64,000 nt of DNA, taken from assembly GCA_021234155.1 (NCBI GenBank), contig JAJEKV010000064.1, forward strand, positions 7,378,001-7,442,000, written 5' to 3'. The notes beneath the pieces were generated by a model that was given only the letters and a program-made list of their open reading frames with translations, searched no databases and had not been told where the DNA came from. A program made the translations under genes and the position numbers. The DNA is from Isoetes taiwanensis (lineage: Eukaryota > Streptophyta > Lycopodiopsida > Isoetales > Isoetaceae). Shown one piece after another: positions 21,581 through 32,668 of the stretch; within the stretch, counting starts at the first letter, position 1; the number at the start of each line of letters is the position of its first letter.

Positions 21581-22470
21581 TTAGTAAACATTTTGTTGAG
21601 ACAAATTAAGTTGATGTTCAATTTGTGGTTTTTGGAGGCCTTCTCGAGGAACTACGTTTATTCCTGAGAAGGGAAGGACTAACAATTGGTATTATTACTT
21701 CCTAACGGAAGGGAAAAATATCTTTCTTGTTCAAGGTGAATGATGATGTTTAACTTGAAGAACTGGAAAGGGCTGGGAATGCCATGATTGTTCAAGTGAG
21801 GGACGCCTACTTGATGGATCAGTATGGAGATTTTTCTGTCCAAGCGCGAAACCTGCCTTGGAGGATCAGAAAAAGAACATTCCTAAGAGGACAAGGTTGG
21901 TCCCAAGACGGAAAAGACTATGTTAGTAAAGAACCATATTATTTGGTTGGGTTTGCAGGTTCTAATGTCATGATTGAGTTTTACGCAGGACATAGAAATT
22001 GTCATGCAGGGAATTATTTGGGAGATATTCTTACCTTCTTATTTGGCACATTAGCAACCTAAGTTTTAGGCGGCTATCGGGTAAACGTATATTTGAGTTA
22101 CATTTGCCTTAGGGGAATTCTAAGGAGGAAGTATAAGGTGTTCCTTTCTTTGTGTAGTGTATAGTAAATCTTGAGACAACTAATATATCTGTAGCATAAT
22201 AGTTGGACTTGATTATTTTCTAGTTGTGGATTCAACTAGGGTCGCAACCATGGACTTGGTTGTGGTAAATCATTTTCTAGTTGTGGACTCAACTAGGGTT
22301 GTATATAACCATGGACTTGGTTATGAAAATTTTTAGCCTAAAGGGCTGGACTTGGAAATTTTTAGCCTAAAGGGCTGGACTTGACAACTTTTTATTATGC
22401 AGGTTGTAGCCATGGACTTGGTTGTGTCAAATTTTCTATATAATTTCTTGATCGAGGACGATCAATCCCG
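21581..22470 (+). other. 3' noncoding part of an LTR element with a 92-codon frame
   Basis: An ATG frame at 21784-22062 gives a 92-residue product (ends GDILTFLFGTLAT) that I do not recognise. The rest has repeated phrases: CTAGTTGTGGA(T/C)TCAACTAGGG occurs twice and TTTTTAGCCTAAAGGGCTGG occurs twice near 22330-22380, with several CCATGGACTTGGTT copies. It leads into a polypurine tract, so I read it as the untranslated end of an LTR element. Confidence 0.35.
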
Positions 22471-23110
22471 AGAAGGGGAGGGAGGAAGTGATATGGTTTA
22501 AGGTTAATAACTAATAATGGTGCTCGGGGGAGTGGCCTTACATGGAACAATATTTATTGATATGATCAAGTAAGAAAGTCATCCAGTATGTCTAAGCCTT
22601 GCTATTATCAAAGAGAGAGCTAAAAATAAACCTTGACCTTTATTTAGAAGCAAAAAGGCAAAAAAAAGGGTATTGTTACCTATAAATAGAAGGACAACTT
22701 TGAGATGTGATATCTCCGCGACCACAACTCAGAAATCGGAGATCCTACTTGTTGGAAAGCCCTTGAAGTCTAGTTTCCAGATTGGGCTTGGTTGTCCATA
22801 GATGCCTTACGGTTTGAAAGTTATGTCTAGAAAGGTGCATAGGGGTCTAAGTGTGCTTCTTCCTATGTTGATGATGAGCCTAGCCTTACCTTCTAGTATC
22901 TTCTCTTGTTCCTTGCTTGATCATATCATTAGAAGGAGTTCATCTAACACCAGTGGTTGGTGGCTAGAGAGAGCTTGTCTTGCGGAGTAGCCTGACTTGG
23001 TGATATCTCTTCTAGTTGGTCCGGTTGGGTGGTAAAACGAGTACCCTGTGGTATTTTGCTTTCTAATAAGTTGGTGAATTTGCAGGAAGAATAGAGCATA
23101 CGTATCAATG
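22471..23110 (+). repeat. polypurine tract and LTR of a further element
   Basis: AGAAGGGGAGGGAGGAAG at 22471-22488 is followed by TGATATGG, with a GATCGAGGACGATC stretch just upstream. This is the usual layout at the 3' end of plant chromoviruses. The presumed LTR from 22489 contains a good TATA box, TATAAATA at 22681-22688. The LTR's right end is not certain; 23110 is a guess. No second copy of this LTR is in the window. Confidence 0.5.
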
Positions 23111-23975
23111 CCCTGAGTTCTGTTTATTTCATAGGATGCCCATGTTCAACGTATATGCCCGTGTAGAAATAAAGATATCACCCAATGCCCTCTAGATTTT
23201 TGTATTTTTATTAAAAGCCCTTGTGCAACAAATATTGTTCTTCTTATTGCAACTTTTAGAGGCGTGGCTACTGCTATTTTGTTTTTTTTTTTTTGTTTAA
23301 AGAAAGCAAACAACGAATTTCCTCAACGTACCTTTTGGAGTTGTGAATTGAGCAGCATTTCCTTTGAAGCATCCATTTGTAGCAATTGGTATAGGAATTT
23401 GCCTCCAATTATAGGCCCATCAATTTGCTTCATGATTCTTTTCAGCCTTAAATTTTATTTGACCCCTTTTCGGCAATGATTCTTTTATGGCAAAACAATG
23501 ATTTGCTCCAATTACAAGTTTCAGCTAAATGCTAAAGGGTGTTTTTTTGAAACATTTGGAATGTGAAAAAAACTCTCATATTCCGGGTCTTTAAGGAGGT
23601 TTGAAAAATTAACAGAAAACTTAAGGGCATTTGGGGAATGAAAGTAAATCTTAAGGGCATTTGAACAAGGCCAAGGGCATCCCACAAAATTGTTAAACCT
23701 CAAAAGTATGTTGTGAAGTTCGTCAAAATATAAGGTTATTTTTCCAATATCATTATATTATATGGACCATCCTAGCTCATTTGTTAGCTCAATCGTTAAT
23801 AGCAACACAATGGGCATCTCTTTTCCCTTATTATTATTTATGGAGCATCCTATCTCATTTGTTAATAGCAACAACACATGAGAGAGTTCATTTGTTAATA
23901 GCAACAACACACGAGAGTGCATCTCTCAAATGACATGTGATAAGCATTTGCTGGAGTGTTGAACAATTTTTGTAC
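23111..23975. other. AT-rich spacer
   Basis: No gene or recognised element. It contains a T-run at 23278-23295 and a short direct repeat of TTCATTTGTTAATAGCAACAA near 23845-23910. Confidence 0.5.
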
Positions 23976-24074
23976 CAGTTCAAGGCATATGGGATGCCAT
24001 TTCGACGTGGACCGGTGGGGTCCCGCGATCGACGTTAGCCGGGAGCGGGTCACCAGACCATATGCCTTGAACTG
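23976..24074. repeat. 17-bp perfect inverted repeat around a GC-rich loop
   Basis: CAGTTCAAGGCATATGG at 23976-23992 and its exact complement CCATATGCCTTGAACTG at 24058-24074. The 65-bp centre is GC-rich and contains ATCGACGT and CGACGTGG. It abuts the terminal repeat of the element at 24075. It could be a tiny foldback element of its own. Confidence 0.8.
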
Positions 24075-25058
24075 ACAATATGGTACTTGGGGAGCCAAAA
24101 TCCCCCTCCCCCCCTTCCAGCAATGGCGAGCAGAGCTGCGCAGCTTAGGTGATGCAACGATGGGGTTTTGTGAGACGAAACAGGATGGTTTTGTAATTGT
24201 AGCTTTGCGGCGATGGGATTTTGTGAGACGTAAGAGGATGATTTCTTCTGTAGCATCTTTCTTCTGGCCCTCTTCTGCATCGGCTTTCTTCTGGCTTTCT
24301 TCTGTGCTATCCCCTTCTGCATCGGCATTCTTCTGGCTTTCTTCTGCACCGGCTTTCTTCTGTGCTCTACTTTCTTCTGCCCAAAGCTCTACTTTCTTGT
24401 GTGCTCTACTTTCTTCTGCCCAAAGCTCTACTATCTTAGCCGATATAAGGTCTGTGCTTCCAGATTTTGTGCTACCCCTACTTCTTAGATCAAGATCGTT
24501 TCTTCTTCTTCTTCCCTTTTCTGCAGCAAAGAAAGAGAGATTCAGAACTATAGATATGGCTAAGCTAAGACTATCGCTATTCCGACAAGATAAACAACAT
24601 GCGACAGGGGGACAGTTGAAGAATCCGGCCCCCCACTACTGTAGTATCCGGCCTGAGCAGTTACAGTAGTATCCGGCCCCCTCCATTGAACTAATCCGGC
24701 CCCCCTCCTCTACTGCATCGCCCAGATAAGACAAACTACACAAGATTTTTGGTATTTTTTTTCCTGTACTAAATCGGCAGCAGAGGGGGCCGGATTCGTT
24801 CAATGGGTGCTTCAATTGCTGCACAGGCCGGATTCTACAATAGAGGGGGCCGGATTCTTCAAACTAGCCGCGACAGGGCCAAATTCAAGCTATGGCCCTG
24901 TAAAGAATCAATCAAAAGAGAAGAAAGCAGAGTAACCGGCTGGAGACCGGAGATGCGGAATGGTCGACCCAAGATGCTATTCTGCAAAGGAATGCTATGC
25001 CACATGGCATCAGCAGAATAACGCAACTTCAAATTTGGCGAGCCAAGTACCATATTGT
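24075..25058. mobile_element. MITE-like element with terminal inverted repeats
   Basis: The left end ACAATATGGTACTTGG is repeated exactly, inverted, at the right end (CCAAGTACCATATTGT to 25058). The match extends with a few mismatches to about 27 bp (GCCAAA shared). The element is 984 bp and encodes no transposase. The open frame at 24160-24669 is TCTTCTG low complexity. Inside is a nested foldback: 24616-24633 pairs exactly with 24845-24862, and imperfect pairing of GGCCGGAT-rich arms continues inward. No target duplication is clear, so the superfamily is undecided. Confidence 0.65.
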
Positions 25059-25400
25059 TTCTTAACAACCTGGCCCTCAAATTTTAAGGCTGAGATCAGA
25101 TCTCAGTCGTTGGTTGCAAGAGTGTTACTCACCAGTAACACATTAGAAAGTGCATAAACACCTAGTTTGTTATGCCAAATGACTATAAACACCTAGCTTG
25201 TTATGAAAATCACCACAAAACAACTATAAAACTCTCGGGCCCAGGTTGTTAAGGCAAATAACGCCCTGAACTCGGGTGGTATGCCCTACTATAACAAACT
25301 CGAGCCTCCGGCCCTCGTTTGTTATAATAGGGCATAACACCCTCGTTCCAAGGTGTTATCCCTCTCATAGCAGACCATTGGTGATAATTTTTCTCTTGAT
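25059..25400. repeat. AT-rich spacer with a long hairpin
   Basis: 25274-25299 and 25317-25342 form a 26-bp inverted repeat with two mismatches around an 17-bp loop (core TATAACAAAC / GTTTGTTATA). Before it, AACACCTAG(T/C)TTGTTATG occurs twice near 25156-25205. No gene. Confidence 0.7.
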
Positions 25401-26769
25401 CGCAAGATTATCAACCAGTCTTTTGCAATAGAATCTCAGACTACTGAATACAAATTTTTGTCTCATGATAGACACGTCGTTATGATTTTTTTTTGCTATA
25501 AATCCTAAGTTGTCAACCACAAGGTTTTTGCAATTATTGACTGTACTGCAATTTTATATTGAATGTCCACCTCAAGGAGACCAAACTTAAAATCAGTCCT
25601 CTCTTCCAAAGTTCCAATTACTTGGAAAATGAGTAAAAAAAGTCCCACTTAATGATAATGAAATATGCTCAATATTATGTTTGAGGTTAAAAGCCCATTA
25701 CCAGAAGGCCAAGTCTCATGGCCACATAGCTATGAGATTTGAATATATGTAGTAGGTGATTACCTTGCTTTCCCCGATTTTTCTCTTTTCAATGCTGCAA
25801 AGTGATTAAAATAGAAGAAATAATTATAAGAAAACATGCCCAATAGGATTATTGACAAGTCTTTCTGAAGCCTATAATCAAAAGGCCAAAGTAGGTGGCC
25901 CAGTGCTCCAGAATTCATACCCAATAAGCTTGTGAATATATGCAAGCAGTTACTTTTTTTTTTTGTTCTGCATCTGAGCTCAACGAAACTAATATAACTT
26001 GTTACATGTCAATACTCATTGTTCGGTATTTAAATGACCCAAACAAATTTAAAGAGTGCTTGTAAAATAAATGCCTGAATTTATGGCTATGAAGGCTTCT
26101 AAGAACGAAACTAATATAACTTGTTACATGTCAATACTCATTGTTCAGTATTTAAATGACTCCAACAAATTTAAAGAGTGCGTGTAAAATGACTGAATTT
26201 ATGGCTATGAAGGCTTCTAAATAATCTGGCTTTTGCTTTGGAAAGAGATTCTGAGATCTTTCAAGTAGCAGACTGCATTTTGAATCTGATAATCATGAAA
26301 CCTATTAAGAGGTTGAGAGATCAAGAATACTTCACCCTGGATATGCAAGCATGAGATGTATCACAAAGCACAAATGGTGGGATCACTTCTTACATCCTTA
26401 CTAATCACACATAAAGAATGTAAAGACGAGCATTTGCCTGTCTGGACCCTTATAAAAGTAACCATAAAGATCATCATCACATGGAAATAGAACTTACCCT
26501 GTCTTCAGCGTGCATTTTCTTCACCTTAAACTTACATCATAATTACAACTGCAAAATTGCATCATCTGTTGGAATTTTCCTGATTGAGAGATGGCGTTTC
26601 TAAGGCAATCAATATCAACTACAAGCAGCTCAGCAAGGATGCGCCTTCTTCAAAACAATATGCATTGTAAACTATAAGTGATAGACATTATCTAAGGAAT
26701 GGAGATTGATATGCAATCCCTAAGAGAGCACAAGGAAAAACGAAAGATATTCTATTTACCAGTAAAGAA
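25401..26769. other. intergenic stretch with a 122-bp tandem duplication
   Basis: A copy at 25982-26102 is repeated at 26104-26221 (starting AACGAAACTAATATAACTT), with a small deletion and few substitutions. Nothing else is recognised. The right part is presumably the 3' flank of the minus-strand gene at 26770. Confidence 0.8.
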
Positions 26770-27465
26770 TCACAAAAGAACCACCACCAGAATAACCAAG
26801 ATGGCAGCAATAACTGTATACTTGAGGCCTGATAGAATAATTGCTGCCGTCACTAATATGAGCTGCCACGCAATCTGCAAAACTGCTAATGCCAGCAGTC
26901 CAGTCAAAACCAGTGACAATATATTGTCCAGGCTAGGATCTGCCAATTCTTTCAAAACAACTCTCAGATCTTCACTTTCTGCAAATGTCTGATCTACCTC
27001 CTCCTTTTCATCTTTCCCCTTTATCCACCCCCACAATCTATTCTTCCTTCCTCTTCCATTATTGTCATCTTCCTTCTTTTTATTGCTATTGTCTGCTCTT
27101 CTGTATAAGATTCTAGATATACCTTGCCACCACCCTGAATTTTTGCTTTCCAGTTCATCATGGGCAATTCCACTGTCATTCTCCCCCTTTCTTTCATTTT
27201 CCTCTATTTCAGTAATTTCTCCCTCACCATTTTCCTGGTTCCTGTTTTCTTCCTGCTCCTCTGTAGTACCTGTACTATCTCTCTCAATTCTGCCTCTGTT
27301 CTCTGATTCTGCCCTTAATACATTCCTAGGGTTTGTGCCACTCAGAGGTGACAAAGTAGCTTGCTTTCCAACCCAAATTCTGATGCAAGTACCAGGAAAG
27401 GGAGTTGGACAAGCGCATTTCGAAGGAACGGTAAAGGAACTGGGAACAAGCAATTGCGATTGCAT
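26770..27465 (-). CDS. probable plastid membrane protein, uncharacterised
   Basis: From the first ATG at 27465 the frame gives 231 residues; the open stretch reaches to 27513 but begins with GTG there. Residues 1-52 are rich in Ser, Thr and Pro, almost free of acidic residues, and end NVLRA before ESEN, which looks like a chloroplast transit peptide. Residues about 53-110 are acidic and low-complexity (Glu/Asn/Gly). A Trp-rich patch follows (GWWQGISRILYRR). Residues about 181-231 are strongly hydrophobic and would form two membrane helices ending a few residues before the stop. I do not recognise the family. It is transcribed away from the protease gene at 27598. No intron is needed. Confidence 0.65.
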   Translation of the reverse strand: MQSQLLVPSSFTVPSKCACPTPFPGTCIRIWVGKQATLSPLSGTNPRNVLRAESENRGRIERDSTGTTEEQEENRNQENGEGEITEIEENERKGENDSGIAHDELESKNSGWWQGISRILYRRADNSNKKKEDDNNGRGRKNRLWGWIKGKDEKEEVDQTFAESEDLRVVLKELADPSLDNILSLVLTGLLALAVLQIAWQLILVTAAIILSGLKYTVIAAILVILVVVLL

Positions 27466-27597
27466 TTGTGAGGAAACGGGGCAAGAATCGAAGTATACGA
27501 CAAAAGGCGCCACGTCTTTGGAAAGATTTTCGAGTACGATCGTTTACCCTAAAAACAGAGAAACATCCCTAAAATCTTCTCATGTATATTTGAAGCC
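27466..27597. promoter_or_regulatory. shared bidirectional promoter
   Basis: Only 132 bp separate the start codons of the two divergent genes. There is no canonical TATA box for either; CATGTATATTTGAAG lies close to the plus-strand ATG. Two ACCCTAAA/CCCTAAAA-type motifs (telo-box-like) occur at about 27546 and 27569. Such motifs are frequent in promoters of broadly expressed plant genes. The core promoter function is inferred from geometry. Confidence 0.55.
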
Positions 27598-28275
27598 ATG
27601 GCAGCGGCACACAAGGGCGCTGAAAAAATCCTAAGCTATGGCGACGTCCTTCTGCGCCGCTCCGACATCGAGCTTCTTGAAGGGCCTCACTTCCTTAACG
27701 ACAATCTCATTGAGTTTTATTTTGCTTACCTCTCATCGCCGTCGTCTTCTTCAGCTCTTTCCAATCGTCATGTTCTTGTAGGTCCGTCGATAACCTTCTG
27801 GCTCATGCACTGTCCAGATGCTAAAGAACTGGAACCCGTTATAGCTCCTCTTAATCTACCAAACAAGGATGTGGTAATCTTTGCGGTAAACAACAACGAA
27901 GATTTGGACATGGCAGAAGGGGGGAGCCATTGGAGCTTACTTTTGTATGATCGGCACCATAATTCCTTGGAGCATCTGGATAGCATGAATGGGCTGAACC
28001 GGCGCCATGCCCAAGCTCTAGTGTCGATTGTGAAGCCTTTTCTGGGAGGCCAGGCATCTAGCGCAAGATTGACGGAGCCCGATGTGCCGCAGCAGGAAAA
28101 TGGGTATGATTGTGGAGTTTATGTCATGGCATTTGCTCAGATTATTGCCAGTTTATGTCAGAAAAACAGCTCCGGCAAGCAGGATTTTGTGGATGTGATC
28201 AACAAACGTGTCACTGTTGAATCTGTTAGCAAGATGCGTAAATCTATTATCAGGCTCATCGAATCTCTCGCTTGA
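27598..28275 (+). CDS. NEDP1: NEDD8-specific protease (DEN1/SENP8 type)
   Basis: Cysteine protease of the Ulp1/SENP (C48) family, 225 residues, with the short one-domain build of NEDP1/DEN1/SENP8. The family matures the ubiquitin-like protein NEDD8/RUB and removes it from proteins other than cullins. The catalytic set is complete: H111 in EGGSHWSLLL, D128 in EHLDSMNG, Q166 in PQQENGYDCG and C172. The N-terminal SYGDVLLRRSDIELL and FLNDNLIEFYF match the family's substrate-cleft start. The ATG has GCC before it and G after it, a good context. The frame is a single exon. It diverges from the membrane-protein gene. This is the most secure host gene in the window. Confidence 0.93.
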   Translation: MAAAHKGAEKILSYGDVLLRRSDIELLEGPHFLNDNLIEFYFAYLSSPSSSSALSNRHVLVGPSITFWLMHCPDAKELEPVIAPLNLPNKDVVIFAVNNNEDLDMAEGGSHWSLLLYDRHHNSLEHLDSMNGLNRRHAQALVSIVKPFLGGQASSARLTEPDVPQQENGYDCGVYVMAFAQIIASLCQKNSSGKQDFVDVINKRVTVESVSKMRKSIIRLIESLA

Positions 28276-29771
28276 ATTGTAAAATTGCTCTTGAATGGAT
28301 GTTTTTGGTTTCCAATGTGTGTGTGTGTTTTTTTTTTTTTTGTAATGAAGGGGTACCTGTCCTGTATGGCTGTTCGAGAGCAATAGGTAAAGGTTGTCAC
28401 ATGTACCTTCCTGTTATTTTAGGAAGGGCGTTCGCCCAGCTGAAAATTTTGCTCTGAAATTTTCTGCTGGTGAGCTAAATTTGCCTACGAAATTTTATAC
28501 CACCTTGAAATTTTGTAGACGTGCCATCCTACATGGGGAATATAAAAAATATTTTGAGACACTTTCCTCTTCCTTTCGTCTACGTCTTTTTCAAACTGGC
28601 ATGCTGCCGGAGCTTTTGGGCGAGATCTGCAGCATCTTTCTGCTAGTTTAGATCTAATCTTGCTGCGCTTGCTAAGCGCCTTGGAGCGCCACAGTTTCTT
28701 GGTGGTTTTGAGGTTTTACGCAATTTTTTGGAGCTTCTTGATGGTTTACCACAATTCTGGCGAGTCTATGGGGCTTTTGGTGACGATGTGCGAGTCTATG
28801 GAGCTTTTGGCGATGATTTGCGAATCCGTTGTTCTTTGATGTGTTTTTGTGGGCTTGCATGGGGAATGAATCTTTGGGGTTATAGCTTTGGCCGATTTTG
28901 CTCTGCCCAAAAGCTTTGATGTGTACAGAACAGATATTTTATGCTGTAAATCCTTATGGAAGTTCTTGTAAGCGCAACTTATATCAACTATATTCATGTT
29001 GGAAGCCCTTTTGTGGTATATACATAACAGAAATTTTGCCTGTTTTCACTTGTTCATAGTAAATGCTTAAAACCTTGAACTGAAAATCAACAGAGGATCA
29101 CCTTGTAATTTTGACTTTAAAAATCAAAGTGATTAGAACCAAAATTTCAAGGTGGTTAAACTTTACTTCAAATCAAAAACACTGTCTAGAAACGTTATTG
29201 GGCACTTTTGGGTTTTGTGAATGTTGTGGCCCACCAAAAACTCCAATACATGCAGTTAGATGAAGTGGAAATGATCTCATCAGAATCCATGGTATTAACC
29301 ATTAGGCAGATTTGGGATCTCAAAATGGCTCATAATTTGGATTAAAGAGTTCCACGTCATATTTGCCATAGCCAATCAGGTTTGCGCATTTTTTCAGAGT
29401 CGCTATTAGTTGGCAAGTAGAGCAGGCTTACTTGGCATCCACATGGCAAATTTTCATAGGAAGTGTTTGCGCATTCATTGCAACCACATTAATGGCTCGT
29501 ATTTCTGGAAATCATATCGCGGGCTAAAATAATGGTTACTTTGTCTGCCTACTATGCATATGCCCACATGCAGCAACCATCTTATCAAACTTTGTCGCCG
29601 AACTTTTCTATTCACTCCAGTGCCTCTACAAGCATCCTCTCCGCCTTCACTCTTTATTTGGAACCCATGGCTCCTATAATCTCTGTATTTTTGCCTCATT
29701 TACAGAACTCTCAAGGTTAGGAAGTGGGAGGTTATGTCTCCATAATGTGCAAACGCATTGGAGAGGGAGAA
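28276..29771. other. 3' flank and intergenic sequence
   Basis: A T-run at about 28329-28342 lies in the 3' flank of the protease gene. A short tandem unit, GCGAGTCTATGG(G/A)GCTTTTGG, is repeated at about 28758-28815. No further gene is supported. Confidence 0.5.
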
Positions 29772-29941
29772 ACTAGGAGATGTAACCCGAAGTAGTCTCA
29801 TAGGGTGACTCCATGAGATTGCATCTCTAAAAGGCTACAATCACGCCATAACATGTTTCAGCCTATCTGCAAAGTGTGCACAGGAAGGGCGGATGGAGTG
29901 GACTACCCTCGCCATTGTTCTATGCCAGCCAATGCCATGTT
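29772..29941 (+). repeat. LTR fragment A (right-hand half)
   Basis: About 170 bp matching 51442-51611 of the complete LTR with only about two or three differences, starting ACTAGGAGATGTAACC and ending ..CCAATGCCATGTT. Its left edge corresponds, within one base, to the edge of fragment B at 32420. Confidence 0.9.
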
Positions 29942-30689
29942 CTATGCCCTTTATTTTTCATTTTCAAGATTTGACTTGACATTTTGTTTTTGTTTTCAAT
30001 TTCCGTGACTATGCTTCAACAACCCTTTTTTCCTCAATTTGTTTAATACTTGGGTAATATGCTGGTCTAAAAAACAGAGGATTGGAAGTCGGGAAGGCCC
30101 CAAGATTAACATTTTGTTCTTAATCGAGCCAAAGGCCGGCACACTCTTTTATTGCAAGCCAACTTGTCTGTATAGAAAAAACAATGCCACGAAAAGGGAC
30201 AACGAAAGCCAATAAACTAAGCTCTGCTTATTTGCTCCCCACGACTGTAAGATTTGTTAGCGTAAGTTGAAGTTCCTTGACTTGTGTATTTGAAATATCA
30301 TGGCCTATCTTTGGGTAATGAGCTAATATCTAAGCACTCGAAGCAAGTCCCCCCCCCCCGTTTTTTTTAGGAGAAGCATGCATTGGATGGCCCTTTTTAG
30401 TATGTTATGTTCTTTATATCTTTGAACTCCTTTATCAATTATAGAGGATATGGCACGCATATGTATTTGTTAGTTTATTTCTTGTTTCTTGATGCCAACA
30501 TGGCAAGTTTTAGCAGAGCAAAGAATTAGCTTCAAGAGTTAAGGCCCAATTATAGGAAGCAGAGAATCCTGCCCCTTGACAAGAGGAAGAGCTCTAGATG
30601 GGCAAATGATCGAGATCATTTTTATGTTTGGCAAAATTGATGTATGCATCAAAATCTAAAATTGGGATGACTTCTCTTGCTTTCAATTT
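29942..30689. other. unassigned segment between repeats
   Basis: No gene. It holds a C9-type run followed by T at about 30351-30370. It lies within the segment that I interpret as inverted. Confidence 0.5.
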
Positions 30690-31870
30690 TTTTGTCCCAG
30701 TGCAACAATAGCTGCATACATCTGGTGACGCCTGGCTACTTGGAAGTTGGCATCATTTAGTCTACAAGAGAGCCTTCGCAAAGGATTTTGACAATGTGCC
30801 TTGGGACAAGTTGTGGGATGGATTGTGGCTGCTAGGGACCCATCTTGACTTACAAAATGCGATCTACAAGTCATATGAGGCATGCTCAGGCCATATGGAA
30901 CCATCAGGATAACCTATTGATAGTAGTATTGGAGTATGTCAGGGTTGCCCCCTGTTTTCGATGCTCTTTGTTCTATATATTGATCAGTTGGAAGGTTGGC
31001 TTGCTGAACATGAAGGGGCAGGTGCTTGGCTCATGCACCATATGATTCGGCAACTCATATACGCCGATGAAGTGGACCTCATGGTCTACACTCCAGACAA
31101 TATGCAGCATCACCTGGATGCTCTAGATACTTTTTGTCGATTCACAGGCATGCGGATTAACTTGGCCAAAACTAGGGTACTACTAGTTTCTTCTGAGTGC
31201 CAGCCAAACCCTCCCTCCTTCATCTGCCAGGGCCAGAATGTGGAGGTGGCTCTGGCCTACAAGTATTTGGGAATTGAGTTTCCTACTGCCACACACTAGA
31301 ATGCCTCCATCAGGTTGCATGTCACAACACGCTAGAAGGCACTGTATGCCATGCAGAACAATAGTCACAAGGCAGAGTTGTATGGTTAGGGTCACCAGTC
31401 ACATTTGTTCAGGACCTTGATCGAGTTTGTCCTCCTATACGGGGCATGGGTGTGGGGTCCGATGGTATCTGCCACCATCTGGAATGGGTACAAAAGGCCT
31501 TTTTAGCACGAGCACTTGGGGTAAAGTCCACAGTACCATATCAGATCCTACTATAGGAAACAAGTTTCTTGCCCCTATAGAGGGCCGCACTGGATTGCCA
31601 CATCAATTACTTTTAGAAGGTGGTTGGTATGGGTGATGCTCGTCTGCCCAATCTTGCTTTAGTTGTCGCACTGTGTCCACAATGTCTCAAGGCCTGTTGG
31701 AAGGACAAGTATGCTCAATGGTCCTTTCGATGGAATATATAGGCACATAGGTGTATGCGGGTACAGATGGAGGCGGATCACAATCAGTTGAGGCAGCCAT
31801 ATATCACTAACATATAGATGACTTGGTATATATGTGCTAATACGATGTCCTTCCTTACTTGCAACCATTT
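30690..31870 (+). pseudogene. LINE reverse transcriptase scrap
   Basis: Plus-strand relative of the two minus-strand LINEs: SSIGVCQGCPL, VLYIDQLEGWLAEHEG, then LIYADEVDLMVYTPDNMQ, where the catalytic YADD has become YADE. RINLAKTRVLLVS, YKYLGIEF and a C-terminal stretch with several stops follow. No LINE 5' or 3' end is seen. It lies in the segment 29772-32419; if that segment were turned back, the LINE scrap would have the same direction as the two larger copies. Confidence 0.85.
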
Positions 31871-32419
31871 CTACTAAATACTAGAGTTAGCTCCATGACT
31901 TTAGTCTACCACTTGGAGGCCATGTCGTCTATCGCATGTCGCTTTCTAGATCGAGTTGACACTTGAGGATTTGGATCTAGTTTGTACGTAAAACCACCAA
32001 CCATCTCCCAAAAAATCCAATGCCTAGATCTTTGATGGAGCATACATCTATATATGACCATCTCTTGTAATTATAGATTTGAACAATAGCATGTTTATGA
32101 TAGTTCTGAATGTAGAACATCACTTGCATTCACACATGTAGAGCATACACCTACACAAAAATCATGTTTGTAAAGACGAGGCGATGAAATGAATAAAAAG
32201 AGAAGGAGACTGCACGACGCAAAATTGGATCTTCCATTTTAATAGTTGGCACTCAGTTCCACATCGTGTGATCCATTTAACGTGGTTACCATTTGAGGGC
32301 AATTTTGAGAAAGTTTTTGTAGTGAAGATTAGCTATTTTACTGTATTCGAAAGGGGTGTATGCATGTCGTATTGTTATACTTTTCACTTTACGACCGCTA
32401 GAATATAACTTGAACTCTT

Positions 32420-32668
32420 TGATGAGGCAGGTTAGGGAGACGTCCCCTTCCCCGGCACAATGGATCTTTGGTGCGCTAGAGGATGCATGCCACATCAACA
32501 ACCCCTGCATCTGTACTCGACTTACCCCCAAATCTAAAGGCCGACTCACTGCACCCGTTCGTTAAGGACGCTCAAATGGCCATATCCTATAACCCAGGGG
32601 ATGTCAGATCCATACCCAGCCCCCTTCAGTGACCGACTATAAGCCTAGCACACTATAGGAATCTTGTA
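32420..32668 (-). repeat. LTR fragment B (left-hand half)
   Basis: About 249 bp, the reverse complement of 51193-51441 of the complete LTR, with few differences (shared GGGGACG, CGGCACAATGGATC, CTAGCACACTATAGGAAT). It starts exactly where fragment A stops in LTR terms. Confidence 0.9.

Noticed and set aside
24160-24669. 169-codon plus-strand open frame
   Set aside because: It is made of TCTTCTG-type low complexity inside the MITE-like element and has no domain.
26770-27513. Start of the minus-strand membrane protein at 27513
   Set aside because: That codon is GTG; the first ATG in frame is at 27465 and gives a convincing transit peptide.
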